Shown here: one piece after another, positions 50,072 through 59,678 of the stretch
Layout of the letters: every line of letters begins with the position of its first letter
Position numbering within the stretch: position 1 is the first letter of the stretch
DNA from: Hymenobacter caeli
GTDB taxonomy: Bacteria > Bacteroidota > Bacteroidia > Cytophagales > Hymenobacteraceae
Reading direction: 5' to 3'
Assembly: GCF_013294115.1 (NCBI RefSeq)
Contig: NZ_JABSNP010000022.1
Location: forward strand, 1 to 64,000
Length of the DNA stretch: 64,000 nt
Program-made: the position numbers and the translations under genes
Notes under the pieces: generated by a model
The model's database searches: none
Told to the model about the DNA's origin: nothing
The model's input: only the letters and a program-made list of their open reading frames with translations

Positions 50072-50755
50072 ATGCACGTGCTGCTTGTCGAAGACGAAAA
50101 AAGCCTCCACCAGGAAATGCGGCAGTTTCTGCGGCAGGCCCAGTACCTGGTCGATTCGGCCTTTACCTACCACGAAGCGTCGGAAAAGCTGTTCGTCAAC
50201 AGCTACGATTTCGTGCTGCTCGACCTGGGCCTGCCCGACGGCGACGGCCTGGAGCTGCTGCGCGAGGCCCGGCCCCGCGAGGGCCAGGAGGCGTCGTTCA
50301 TCGTGCTCACGGCCCGCGGGGCCCTCGACGACCGCATCCGCGGGCTGGATTTGGGCGCGGACGACTACCTGCCCAAGCCCTTTTCGCTGCTGGAGCTGAC
50401 GAGCCGGATGCAGGCCATCACGCGCCGCAAGTTTGGGCTGAAGCGCTCGGAAATTACTTTTGGCGACGGGTTCAGCCTCGATTCCACGGCCCGCATCGTG
50501 CGCCAGAACGGCCAGGAAGTGCCCCTCACCAAAAAGGAGTTCGACCTGCTGCACTACCTGCTGCTGCACCGCGGCCGGGTGCTCACGCGCCTGCAGCTGG
50601 GCGAGCACCTGTGGGGCAACGTGCTCGAAGACGATTCCGACTCGAATTACATCGACGTGCACATCAAAAACGTGCGCAAGAAGCTGGCCCAGTTTGCCCC
50701 CGCCGACTTCCTCGAAACCGTGCGCGGCATCGGCTACCGAGCCTCGGAGGCGTAG
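50072..50755 (+). CDS. OmpR-family response regulator
   Basis: The 227-residue product has a receiver domain with acidic residues at 8-9, phospho-acceptor D51 in FVLLDLGLPDGDG, T in VLTARG and K in YLPKPFSL. It is followed by a winged-helix DNA-binding domain (EVPLTKKEFDLLHYLLLHRG, then SNYIDVHIKNVRKKL). The cognate kinase gene follows after 178 bases that contain an inverted repeat. Targets are unknown. Confidence 0.95.
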   Translation: MHVLLVEDEKSLHQEMRQFLRQAQYLVDSAFTYHEASEKLFVNSYDFVLLDLGLPDGDGLELLREARPREGQEASFIVLTARGALDDRIRGLDLGADDYLPKPFSLLELTSRMQAITRRKFGLKRSEITFGDGFSLDSTARIVRQNGQEVPLTKKEFDLLHYLLLHRGRVLTRLQLGEHLWGNVLEDDSDSNYIDVHIKNVRKKLAQFAPADFLETVRGIGYRASEA

Positions 50756-50771
50756 GCAATGGGTGAATGAG

Positions 50772-50920
50772 TGAATGGGTGAATGAGTGGATGTTATATG
50801 GTCAGGGATTGAGGTTGGGCACTGCTGGTTTTAGGATATCCTGAGGCCAGTAAAGGGGCGCAGAGGCCTAAACCTACTGTAATTGCGCCCCAGTCGCTCA
50901 TTCCATCATTCACCCATTCA
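50772..50920. repeat. inverted repeat between response regulator and kinase genes
   Basis: TGAATGGGTGAATGA (50772-50786) is exactly complementary to TCATTCACCCATTCA (50906-50920). Each lies inside a longer stretch of GTGAATGAGTGAATGG-type words. The loop of about 120 bases holds no gene. As RNA it could separate regulator and kinase expression. Confidence 0.75.
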
Positions 50921-50933
50921 ATTATTCAACCCA

Positions 50934-52286
50934 ATGCGCCTCGAAGCCAAGCTGGCCCTGTTCAACGCATTGTCGAAGCTGCTGCTGGTGCTGCTGGGGG
51001 TGCTCATCATCACGCCCATTGTGCAGCGCGTGGCGGTGGCCCACACCGATTTGCGCCTGCGCGAAAAACAGCGGCAGGTGCTGGCCCTGGTGCGGCGCGA
51101 CGGCCTGGCCGCCTTCGTGCGGGCCGAGCGCAGCGAGGCCTACGCCGACTACAACATCCTCAAGCAGGAATACATCAGCCTGACGCCGCTGCCCGGGGGG
51201 CCCGCCGCGGCCGCCGAGCGCATTTTTGAGGAGCCCCGGCAGGTAGACAGCGACGTGGAGGACTTCCGCATCCTGAGCGCCGTGGTGCCGGCCGGCGAGG
51301 TGGGCAACCGGGCGTTCCGGCTCGAAATCGGCTCGTCGCTGGGCACTCTGGAGCTGCTCACCCACACGCTGCGCCAGCTGGCGCTGTGGGTGCTGGTGGC
51401 CGCCTCGCTGCTCACGGTGCTCTCCGACGTGGCCTTTGCCCACTACCTGCTGGGGCCCCTGCGCGAGCTGGCGGTGCGCAAGCTGCGCGGCATCCGCCAG
51501 CCGTCGGAGTTTTCGTTCGAGCCCATCGCCACCAGCACCACCGATTTTCGCCGCCTCGACGACGGCCTGAACGCACTGATGCGCCAGATTCAGTCGGCCT
51601 TCGAAAAGGAGCGCGAGTTCATGAGCAACGTGAGCCACGAGCTGCTCACGCCGGTGAGCATCTTGCAGTCGCGCTTCGAAAACATGCTGCAAGACGAAAC
51701 CCTGCCCGAGGCCCACGCCCGCCAGATTGTGGAGTCGCAGCGCACGCTCTACCGCCTGCGCAACACCGTGCGCACGCTGCTGCTCATCGCCAACATCGAG
51801 AACGAGCAGTACCTGCGCGACGAGGTGGTGAGCCTCTCCCAAACCGTGCGCGACGTGGCCGAGGAACTGGACGACCGCCGCCACCAGCGCGACCTGGCCC
51901 TGGCCCTCGACCTGGCCCCCGACCTAGTGCTGCCCCGCGCCAACGCCACGCTGCTGCACACGCTGCTGCGCAACCTGCTGGCCAACGCCATCAAGTACAA
52001 CCACGTGGGCGGGCGCATCGGCATCGTGGGGCGGGCCACCCCCGCCGGCGGCTACGCCCTGCGGGTGGAAGACACGGGCCCCGGCATCGCGGCCGAGCAC
52101 CTGCCCCACCTCTTCGACCGCTTCCGGCGCTTTGCCACGCCCGGGCCGGGGGCCCCCGAGGGCTACGGCCTGGGCCTGCCCATTGCCCAGACCATTGCCG
52201 GCTTCCACGGGGCCACCCTGCGGGCCGAATCAACGGTGGGCCAGGGCACGGCCTTCGTGCTGGATTTTGCGCCGGTGGCGAGTTAG
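50934..52286 (+). CDS. sensor histidine kinase
   Basis: The 450-residue product starts at ATG 50934 (MRLEAKLALFNALSK). It has a first membrane helix at about 13-35 and a second at about 150-170 flanking a periplasmic sensor of about 110 residues. A HAMP-like linker leads to the H-box FMSNVSHELLTPVSIL (H235) and an ATPase domain with NLLANAIKYN (N-box), VEDTGPGIA (G1), RFRRFATPGPGAPEGYGLGL and a G2 box. It is the likely partner of the preceding regulator. The signal is unknown. Confidence 0.94.
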   Translation: MRLEAKLALFNALSKLLLVLLGVLIITPIVQRVAVAHTDLRLREKQRQVLALVRRDGLAAFVRAERSEAYADYNILKQEYISLTPLPGGPAAAAERIFEEPRQVDSDVEDFRILSAVVPAGEVGNRAFRLEIGSSLGTLELLTHTLRQLALWVLVAASLLTVLSDVAFAHYLLGPLRELAVRKLRGIRQPSEFSFEPIATSTTDFRRLDDGLNALMRQIQSAFEKEREFMSNVSHELLTPVSILQSRFENMLQDETLPEAHARQIVESQRTLYRLRNTVRTLLLIANIENEQYLRDEVVSLSQTVRDVAEELDDRRHQRDLALALDLAPDLVLPRANATLLHTLLRNLLANAIKYNHVGGRIGIVGRATPAGGYALRVEDTGPGIAAEHLPHLFDRFRRFATPGPGAPEGYGLGLPIAQTIAGFHGATLRAESTVGQGTAFVLDFAPVAS

Positions 52287-52369
52287 CGGCCCCGGCCCCG
52301 GTTTCACGCGGGCTTCACCCCCGGCCCCCTAAATTTAGGATTCTGCTTTCTACTCAAAGGCAGTTGTTT

Positions 52370-52555
52370 ATGAGGTACGCGTTGCTTTTGCTGCTCACGC
52401 TGGCCATGAGCCTGCTGGCCCCCGGCCACCGCTGGCGCGCCGGCCCGGCCCGCGGCCGGCCGGCCGGTCGGGTGGTGGTGGTGGTGCGCAAGCCCGGTTG
52501 GGCCGCCGGCCAGGTCAAAACCGTGCGCCGGGTGGCCCCGGCCGTCCCGCTTTAG
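52370..52555 (+). CDS. small secreted basic peptide
   Basis: The 61-residue product has an N-terminal hydrophobic segment (MRYALLLLLTLAMSLLAPG) and a strongly basic tail rich in Arg, Gly, Pro and Val. Its 3' end overlaps the stop of the convergent surE gene by four bases. A TAAATTTAG stretch (52329-52337) is a weak promoter candidate. No family is recognised. Confidence 0.45.
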   Translation: MRYALLLLLTLAMSLLAPGHRWRAGPARGRPAGRVVVVVRKPGWAAGQVKTVRRVAPAVPL

Positions 52556-53445
52556 TCGGCGGCCGGCTCGGCCGCGGCGATGCCGTAGTCTTCGGCCGCC
52601 ACGGGCTGCGGCGGGGTGGCCGCGGGGCCGGCGGCGGGCAGGGGCAGCTGCCACTGGTGGCTCAGGAACTCCAGGCCGCGGTAGGCCGTCAGGTCGAACT
52701 GGCAGGGCACCACCGACACGTAGTTGTGGGCCAGGGCCCACTCGTCGGTGTCGGCGCCGGCGTCGAGGTTCACGAACGAGCCGATGAGCCAGAAGTACGG
52801 GCGCTGGTAGGGGTCGTGGCGCTCGTCGAACTCCTCCTGCCACTTGGCCCGGGCCTGGCGGCTCAGGCGCAGGCCCGAGATGGGCCCGGCCGAGTTCTTG
52901 GGAATGTTCACGTTCAGGGCCGTGCCCGGGGGCACGCCGTGGGCCAGGGCGTGCTGGCAAATCTGGGTCACCCACTCGGCCACGTGCGAGAAATCGGCGT
53001 CGTCGCCGTACTCGCAGAGCGAGAAGCCGATGGCCGGCAGCCCCTCGATGGCCGCCTCGATGGCCGCCGACATGGTGCCCGAGTACAGCACGTTCACCGA
53101 GGCGTTGGAGCCGTGGTTGATGCCCGACACCACGAGGTCGGGCGTGCGGTCCTTCAGCACGTGGTGCTTGGCGATTTTTACGCAGTCGGCCGGGGTGCCC
53201 GAGCACTGGTAGGCTTCCACGTCGGGCCCGAACACCGGGCTTTTGGTGAGGCGCAGCGGCTCGCCGATGGTGATGGCGTGGCCCATGCCCGACTGCGGCG
53301 AGTCGGGGGCCACCACCACCACTTCGGCCCCCAGGGCCTGCACGGTGCGCACCAGGTGCCCGATGCCGGGGGCCGTGATGCCGTCGTCGTTGGAAACCAG
53401 GATGAGCGGACGGATGGCGGCGGAAGCGAGGGGCGAGTCGGACAT
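52552..53445 (-). CDS. surE: 5'/3'-nucleotidase SurE
   Basis: The 297-residue product has the SurE hallmarks: ILVSNDDGITAPGI with the metal-binding Asp pair, VVAPDSPQSGMGHAIT, SGTPADCV and VVSGINHGSN. It hydrolyses nucleoside monophosphates and is linked to stationary-phase survival. The C-terminal tail (about 265-297) is an Ala/Pro-rich extension. ATG 53445 agrees with the TACCTTTG promoter 21 bases upstream. Confidence 0.96.
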   Translation of the reverse strand: MSDSPLASAAIRPLILVSNDDGITAPGIGHLVRTVQALGAEVVVVAPDSPQSGMGHAITIGEPLRLTKSPVFGPDVEAYQCSGTPADCVKIAKHHVLKDRTPDLVVSGINHGSNASVNVLYSGTMSAAIEAAIEGLPAIGFSLCEYGDDADFSHVAEWVTQICQHALAHGVPPGTALNVNIPKNSAGPISGLRLSRQARAKWQEEFDERHDPYQRPYFWLIGSFVNLDAGADTDEWALAHNYVSVVPCQFDLTAYRGLEFLSHQWQLPLPAAGPAATPPQPVAAEDYGIAAAEPAAD

Positions 53446-53466
53446 GGGTAAAGCAACGGTACGGGC

Positions 53467-53474
53467 CAAAGGTA
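53467..53474 (-). promoter_or_regulatory. promoter of surE
   Basis: On the minus strand, TACCTTTG is an exact -7 element in the divergent region between surE and the M14 peptidase gene. Confidence 0.65.
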
Positions 53475-53520
53475 CGGGCGGCCCCGGGCGCGGCTCGGCT
53501 TTTTGGCGAAATTTGCGGCC

Positions 53521-55284
53521 ATGTTCGCCCCTTTCCTCGCCGCCCTGGTGACCCTTGCCGCCCCCCTGCCGCCCGCGCCGGCCTGGCGCACGCCGTTCGA
53601 GAACGACCCGGCCCGCAACACCACCGCCACCTACGCCGAGTGCGTGGCCTACTACCAGCGGCTGGCCGCCGCCTACCCGGCCCACGTCAGCCTGCGCGAG
53701 GCGGGGCCCACCGACTGCGGCCTGCCGCTGCACGAAGTGGTGCTGACGGCCGACGGCGACGCCGACCCGGCCCGCGGGCGGGCCCGGCACCGGCCGGTGC
53801 TCTTCGTCCAGAACGGCATCCACCCCGGCGAGCCCGAGGGCATCGACGCCAGCATGATGCTGGCGCGCGACCTAGTGCAGCAGCCCCGGCTGCAACAGCT
53901 GCTGGCGGGCGTCACGGTGGTCATCGTGCCCATTTACAACGTGGGCGGGGCCCTGAACCGCAACGCCACCACCCGCGCCAACCAGGACGGGCCGGCCAGC
54001 TACGGCTTCCGCGGCAACGCCCGCAACCTCGACCTGAACCGCGACTACGTGAAGCAGGACTCGCGCAACGCCCGCTCGTTTGCGGCCCTGTTTCAGAAGT
54101 GGCAGCCGGAGGTTTTCGTGGAAACCCACACCTCCAACGGGGCCGACTACCAGTACACCATGACGCTCATCCCGACCCAGCACAGCAAGCTGGCCCCGGC
54201 CCTGGGAGCTTATTTGCAACAGGAAATGCTGCCGGCGCTGTACCACGGCATGGACCAGAAAAAGTGGCCCATGACGCCCTACGTGGACTTTGCGGGCGAA
54301 ACGCCGGAGAGCGGGATGCAGGCGTTTCTGGAAAGCCCGCGCTACTCGACCGGCTACGCGGCGCTGTTCCACACCATCGGCTTCATGCCCGAAACCCACA
54401 TGCTGAAAGCCTTCGGGCCCCGGGTGCAGGCCACCTACGACTTGCTCGTGACCGTGCTCGAAACCGTGCAGCGCCAGGCCCCCGCCCTGCTGGCGGCCCG
54501 CGCCGCCGCCCTGGCCGCGCAGGCCACCCAAACCACGTTTCCGCTGGCCTGGGCCCTGGACGACAAGCCGAGCGAAACCGTGCGGTTCCGCGGCTACGAG
54601 GCCGGCCACCGGCCCAGCGCGGTGAGCGGCCAGCCGCGCCTGTACTACGACCGCGCCCGGCCCTACACCCGCCCCGTGCCGTACTTCAACACGGCCCACG
54701 CCACGGCCACGGCCCCCGCGCCCACGGCCTACCTCATCCCGCAGGCCTGGGGCGAGGTAATCGACAACCTGCGCCGCAACGGCGTGCGCCTGGAGCGCCT
54801 GGCCCAGGACGTGACCGTGCCCGCCGAAACGTATTACGTGGAGGATTTTCAGACCGCGCCCCGCGCCTACGAGGGCCACTACCTGCACAGCCAGGTGCGG
54901 CTGCGCCCCGTGGCGGGCCCCGTGGCCTGCCGCGCCGGCGACTACGTGGCCCGCGTGGCCCAGCCCGCCGCCCGCTACCTTGTGGAAACCCTGGAGCCCC
55001 AGGCCACCGACTCGTTCTTCGCCTGGGGCTTCTTCGACAGCATCTTGCAGCAGAAAGAGCACTACTCCGACTACGTGTTCGAGGACCTGGCCGCCGACCT
55101 GCTGCGCCGCGAACCCGCCCTGCGCCAGCAGCTGGACGAGGCTAAAAAAGCCGACGCGCAGCTGGCCGCCAGCGGCCCCGCCCAGCTCGAATGGGTGTAC
55201 CAGCACTCGGCCTACCACGAGCCCACCCACAACCGCTACCCGGTGGCCCGCTGGCTGGGCGCGGGCACGCTGCCCACGCAGTAA
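53521..55284 (+). CDS. M14 family zinc carboxypeptidase
   Basis: The 587-residue product starts at ATG 53521 with signal peptide MFAPFLAALVTLAAPLPPAPA. M14 motifs are VLFVQNGIHPGEPEG (His and Glu zinc ligands), NRDYVKQDSRNARSF (substrate Arg region) and VFVETHTSNGADY (third zinc His). The catalytic Glu candidate lies further down in the GFMPETHMLKAFG region. The C-terminal 200 residues (about 390 onward, LYYDRARPYTRPVPYFNTAH) form an added domain found in many Bacteroidetes members. It is probably secreted to the periplasm. Confidence 0.92.
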   Translation: MFAPFLAALVTLAAPLPPAPAWRTPFENDPARNTTATYAECVAYYQRLAAAYPAHVSLREAGPTDCGLPLHEVVLTADGDADPARGRARHRPVLFVQNGIHPGEPEGIDASMMLARDLVQQPRLQQLLAGVTVVIVPIYNVGGALNRNATTRANQDGPASYGFRGNARNLDLNRDYVKQDSRNARSFAALFQKWQPEVFVETHTSNGADYQYTMTLIPTQHSKLAPALGAYLQQEMLPALYHGMDQKKWPMTPYVDFAGETPESGMQAFLESPRYSTGYAALFHTIGFMPETHMLKAFGPRVQATYDLLVTVLETVQRQAPALLAARAAALAAQATQTTFPLAWALDDKPSETVRFRGYEAGHRPSAVSGQPRLYYDRARPYTRPVPYFNTAHATATAPAPTAYLIPQAWGEVIDNLRRNGVRLERLAQDVTVPAETYYVEDFQTAPRAYEGHYLHSQVRLRPVAGPVACRAGDYVARVAQPAARYLVETLEPQATDSFFAWGFFDSILQQKEHYSDYVFEDLAADLLRREPALRQQLDEAKKADAQLAASGPAQLEWVYQHSAYHEPTHNRYPVARWLGAGTLPTQ

Positions 55285-55749
55285 GCGCTTCCTTCGGTTT
55301 TTATTCGGGGCTGCTGGCTAGGGCTTTGCCCGAAGTTGATGCGGTTGAAAGCTTCTGGCGCAATCGATTGGGTTTAGCAAAATCGCGCTTACCTTAGGGC
55401 CCGATTCCCACCCAGCACCGTTCATTTACGAGCAATAGCCACCGGGCGCGGTGCGGTCCCCGGGCCGCTGCCGGGCGCGGGGGGCCCGGCGGCTTGCGCC
55501 TGGGGCGAGGCCTGCGAGCCCTGGAGGTGCCACCGGGCGCCGCCCCCGGGAGGGTGCCCCGGCAACGCCCTCCCCTCCCCCGCCGGCAGCCGCTGCGCGA
55601 CTGGTGCCCGGCACCCGCGCGGCGGGCGGGCAGGCCAGCAACCGGCCAGTGGGCCAGGCCATTTAGTGGGACGGAACGCGCGTACATCGTATCCTCACAA
55701 GACGCGGATTATCATTGCGCTTCCTTCACCATTCCCCCTTTCTCTACCC
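55285..55749. other. 465-bp intergenic region without a recognised gene
   Basis: Bases 55430-55650 are extremely GC-rich, with many short GCCCGG/CCGGGC-type self-complementary words, and could fold strongly as RNA. Near 55390 a TACCTTAG box resembles a -7 element with one mismatch. Open frames here lack coding character. I see no tRNA, SRP or riboswitch core. Confidence 0.4.
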
Positions 55750-56301
55750 ATGAAAGCCTTTTCTCATTCCCTACTCGTTGGCAGCCTGTTGCTACTGGGT
55801 CTGTGCGCCCGCGCCTAGGATGCTGCCCCCGCCAGCCCCGCGGCCGCCAGCCCCGCGGCCGCCGCTGCTACCGGCCCCGCCGTGCTGAAAGTTGGCTCCA
55901 TGGTGGTGCTGGAAACCACGGACGGCTTGTCGTCGGCCAGCGCCAAGCTGGGGCAAGCCGTGCCGATGCGCGTGAAGTACGACGTGAAAGTGAACGGGCA
56001 AACCGTCATCCAGGCCGGGGCCCCGGCGTCGGGGCAGGTGATGGCCGTGATGCACCACAAAGGCGTGGGCAAGCAGGGCAACCTGGCCGTGAAGGCCAGC
56101 GCCGCGCAGGCCGTCGACGGGCAAATGGTGCCGCCAACGGGCGGCAACATCGACACGGCCGGCGAGGGCACCGCGGGTTCGTCCATTGCCCTGGCGGCGG
56201 TCGTCAGCCCGCTCTTCCTGCTCAAGAAAGGCAAGGAAGCCACCATTCCCGCCGGCTTCGAGATGCAGGCCCAGGTCGCGTCCGAAACGCAGGTAAAGTA
56301 A
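55750..56301 (+). pseudogene. secreted protein gene interrupted by an amber codon
   Basis: From ATG 55750 the frame encodes a signal peptide (MKAFSHSLLVGSLLLLGLCA, then RA). Codon 23 is TAG (55816-55818) exactly where Gln of an ARAQ cleavage site is expected; CAG to TAG would explain it. The frame then continues without interruption through an Ala/Pro spacer and a beta-rich domain (VLKVGSMVVLETTDGLSSAS, VMAVMHHKGVGKQGN, SSIALAAVVSPLFLLKKGKE) to 56301. A GTG at 55882 could start an unsecreted form. No family is certain. A terminator follows. Confidence 0.75.
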
Positions 56302-56337
56302 GCGGCGGCGGGCACGCGCACCGGCGTTCGTTCTCCT

Positions 56338-56374
56338 AAAAAGCCCCCGCGCCGGCCAGGCGCGGGGGCTTTTG
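56338..56374 (+). terminator. terminator after the amber-interrupted gene
   Basis: AAAAGCCCCCGCGCC pairs with GGCGCGGGGGCTTTT around GGCCA, with T and A tracts on both sides. Confidence 0.85.
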
Positions 56375-56399
56375 CGGGTGTCGGCGGGGCGCGGGGCCC

Positions 56400-57311
56400 C
56401 TACGGCATTTCCAGGGCGTCCCGGTTCCAGTGGGCCAGGGTGGCGGCGGCCTCGTAGGTGCTTTGCAGGAATTCGAGCACGGCGGCGCGGGGGTCGGGTG
56501 CGCGGCGGGCGGCCTCGTAGGGCAGCAGAAACTCGCCCATTTCGGCGTTGAACGCGGCGGCGGCGGGCCGCACCGGGGCCCCGGCGAAGCCGGCCGGGGC
56601 CGGGTAGGCGTAGCTGTAGAACGCGGCCTCGGCCCCCTGGCCGCCGGGCCACCAGCCGGCGCTGCTCAGTTCTTCATTGTAGGAGGCGCGGGTCACCCAA
56701 TCGGCCAGGTGGGGCACGCCGCCGGGGTGCGCGGGCGCGGGCCGGCCCGAAAAGCGCGTGACGGCCAAATCGAAGCTGCCCCAGAAAAAATGCACCGGGC
56801 TGCACTTGCCGCTAAAGCCGCTGCGAAACTCCCGCAGCACGCCGTCGGCCGCCAGCAGCGCGTCCCAGAAGCGCTCGGCGGCGGCCGCGTCGTAGCTGGC
56901 GTGGTGGTGGTCGTGGGCGAAGGGCGTGGCGTCGTCCACCTCCACCGGCACGGGCCACAGCTGCACGTCGATGCCCGCCGTGCGCAGCAGGGCCCGGTAT
57001 TCGTGGTAGAAATCGGCCACCGACCGGGGCCGCAGCGCGAAGCCGTGTTCGGCCCCAGCGCTGGTGAACAGCCGCAGCCGGTGGGCCCGAAAATCGAACA
57101 GTACCTCGAACGAGCCGGCGGCGCAGGGCACGGGCCCCGTGCCCAGGCCCCGGGGCCCCACGTACAGCGGCACCTGCCACCACTGGTTCAGGCGGGGCCG
57201 CAGGGCCAGCGAGGTCTTGCCCACGATTTGCGTCCAGCGGTGCAGCGTGTCGCGGGTGGGGGCCCAGGCGTCGGCGGGCAGGGCGGGCCAGGAAAGGATG
57301 GGAGCGGGCAT
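56400..57311 (-). CDS. DUF5996 family protein
   Basis: The 303-residue product starts at ATG 57311 (MPAPILSWPALPADAWAPTR). It shows the DUF5996 pattern: TLHRWTQIVGKTSLALRPR, NQWWQVPLYVGPRG, FDFRAHRLRLFTS, PFAHDHHHASYD and CSPVHFFWGSFDLAVTRFSG. The family is widespread in soil bacteria with unknown function; conserved His and Trp residues suggest an enzyme. It has no signal peptide and is therefore cytosolic. The open frame upstream of this ATG does not match the family. Confidence 0.88.
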   Translation of the reverse strand: MPAPILSWPALPADAWAPTRDTLHRWTQIVGKTSLALRPRLNQWWQVPLYVGPRGLGTGPVPCAAGSFEVLFDFRAHRLRLFTSAGAEHGFALRPRSVADFYHEYRALLRTAGIDVQLWPVPVEVDDATPFAHDHHHASYDAAAAERFWDALLAADGVLREFRSGFSGKCSPVHFFWGSFDLAVTRFSGRPAPAHPGGVPHLADWVTRASYNEELSSAGWWPGGQGAEAAFYSYAYPAPAGFAGAPVRPAAAAFNAEMGEFLLPYEAARRAPDPRAAVLEFLQSTYEAAATLAHWNRDALEMP

Positions 57312-57536
57312 GACGGGCGGCGGGCGGGTAAGCCGGCAAGGTATCATTATCTGCCGGTCGGGGCCCCGGCGGCGGGCCGCAGCCACTGCTCCGGCACGCG
57401 GCACGCGCCGTCAACCCCTGAAGCTGCATTTTTGGGGGCGGGCTGGTCTTGTTGGCCCCGCCGCGCCAACTGGTTTTGGTCGGTGGCCCGGCCGTGATTG
57501 CCCCGGGCGCGGGGCAGCGCCCGCGTGCCGGCAAGC

Positions 57537-58265
57537 CTACTTGTTTTTAACGAAATGCCCGCGGTAGAATTTCAGGATGGACGGTTTAAAGGGCTTCGTC
57601 GAATAAACATCGGGCAGCCCGAACTGGCTGTCCCCGGTCAGCGCCAACACCTGGTTTCGGGGGTCAAACCGCATGTTTACGTTGCACAGGTCCAGCCTCG
57701 ATACTTTCCCAAAGGCGTTCGTGTCCATCACCAGAAAGTTGCCTTTTACTTCGACTACGCGGGCAATGGTGCGCACGCAGATGGTGCTGCCCTGCTCGTT
57801 GCCCAGCAGCAAATACAGCGTGCGGCCGGGGCTGACGAGCGCATGGATTTCGTCAACCCCGCCTTCGTCGTGCGCCGCGTAGGCGAACAGCTGGCCCGCC
57901 CGATTCTGCCACTGCAACACGGGCCGGTGAATGGTGCCCCGGGTGCCGCCCGAAGCGTACGAGTAGGTAAACACCTTGAGGTGGCCGGCCCCGGCGGCGG
58001 CGGTGTACCCGAGCCCCAGGTTTTTGGCCGCCGCCGCCGGCACCTCGTGGGTCTTTAGGTAGGCCACCAACTGGCGGGCCGTGGCCGTGGTCAGGCTGTC
58101 GAAGGCGTTGCTTTCGCCCTCGGTTCCCGCATTAACAAGGGCAAGGGCCTTCTTCAGTTCGGCGGCCGTGGGGCAGGTTTTGGCGGGCTGCTGAGCCCGG
58201 CCGGCCGCTGGGGTGGCCAGCCCGGCAGCGGCGGCCAAGGCGAGGTGCAGCAACGTTTTAGGCAC
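57537..58265 (-). CDS. secreted hypothetical protein
   Basis: The 242-residue product has a signal peptide (LLHLALAAAAGLATPAAGRAQ). The mature part has helical TAAELKKALALVNAG, then beta-rich segments (GHLKVFTYSYASGGTRGTIH, RAGQLFAYAAHDEGGVDEIH, TLYLLLGNEQGS, GNFLVMDTNAFG) ending with a basic FYRGHFVKNK. No family is recognised. It lies 26 bases upstream of ribBA's 3' end on the same strand but faces its own downstream gap of 225 bases, in which I see nothing. Confidence 0.7.
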   Translation of the reverse strand: MPKTLLHLALAAAAGLATPAAGRAQQPAKTCPTAAELKKALALVNAGTEGESNAFDSLTTATARQLVAYLKTHEVPAAAAKNLGLGYTAAAGAGHLKVFTYSYASGGTRGTIHRPVLQWQNRAGQLFAYAAHDEGGVDEIHALVSPGRTLYLLLGNEQGSTICVRTIARVVEVKGNFLVMDTNAFGKVSRLDLCNVNMRFDPRNQVLALTGDSQFGLPDVYSTKPFKPSILKFYRGHFVKNK

Positions 58266-58291
58266 GGGGCCACCAAGTTTGCGGCACGGAG

Positions 58292-59515
<1,224 letters not shown>

Positions 59516-59678
59516 GGAATAAATCGCTGAATTGCTGGTGGATGAATGGTTGCCAGGGGCCGGGCCAGCGAACGGTGCCGGACCGGTGGTGGCAGCGGGG
59601 CGAAGCGGGCGGCCAACGGGCCGGGCCCGCCGCCCGCGGGGGCAACCAACCTTTGTAACCGCCCGAGCCGCCGCGAAG

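Noticed and set aside
59516..59678. FMN riboswitch upstream of ribBA
   Set aside because: No conserved FMN-aptamer core or multi-helix pattern was seen in these 163 bases.
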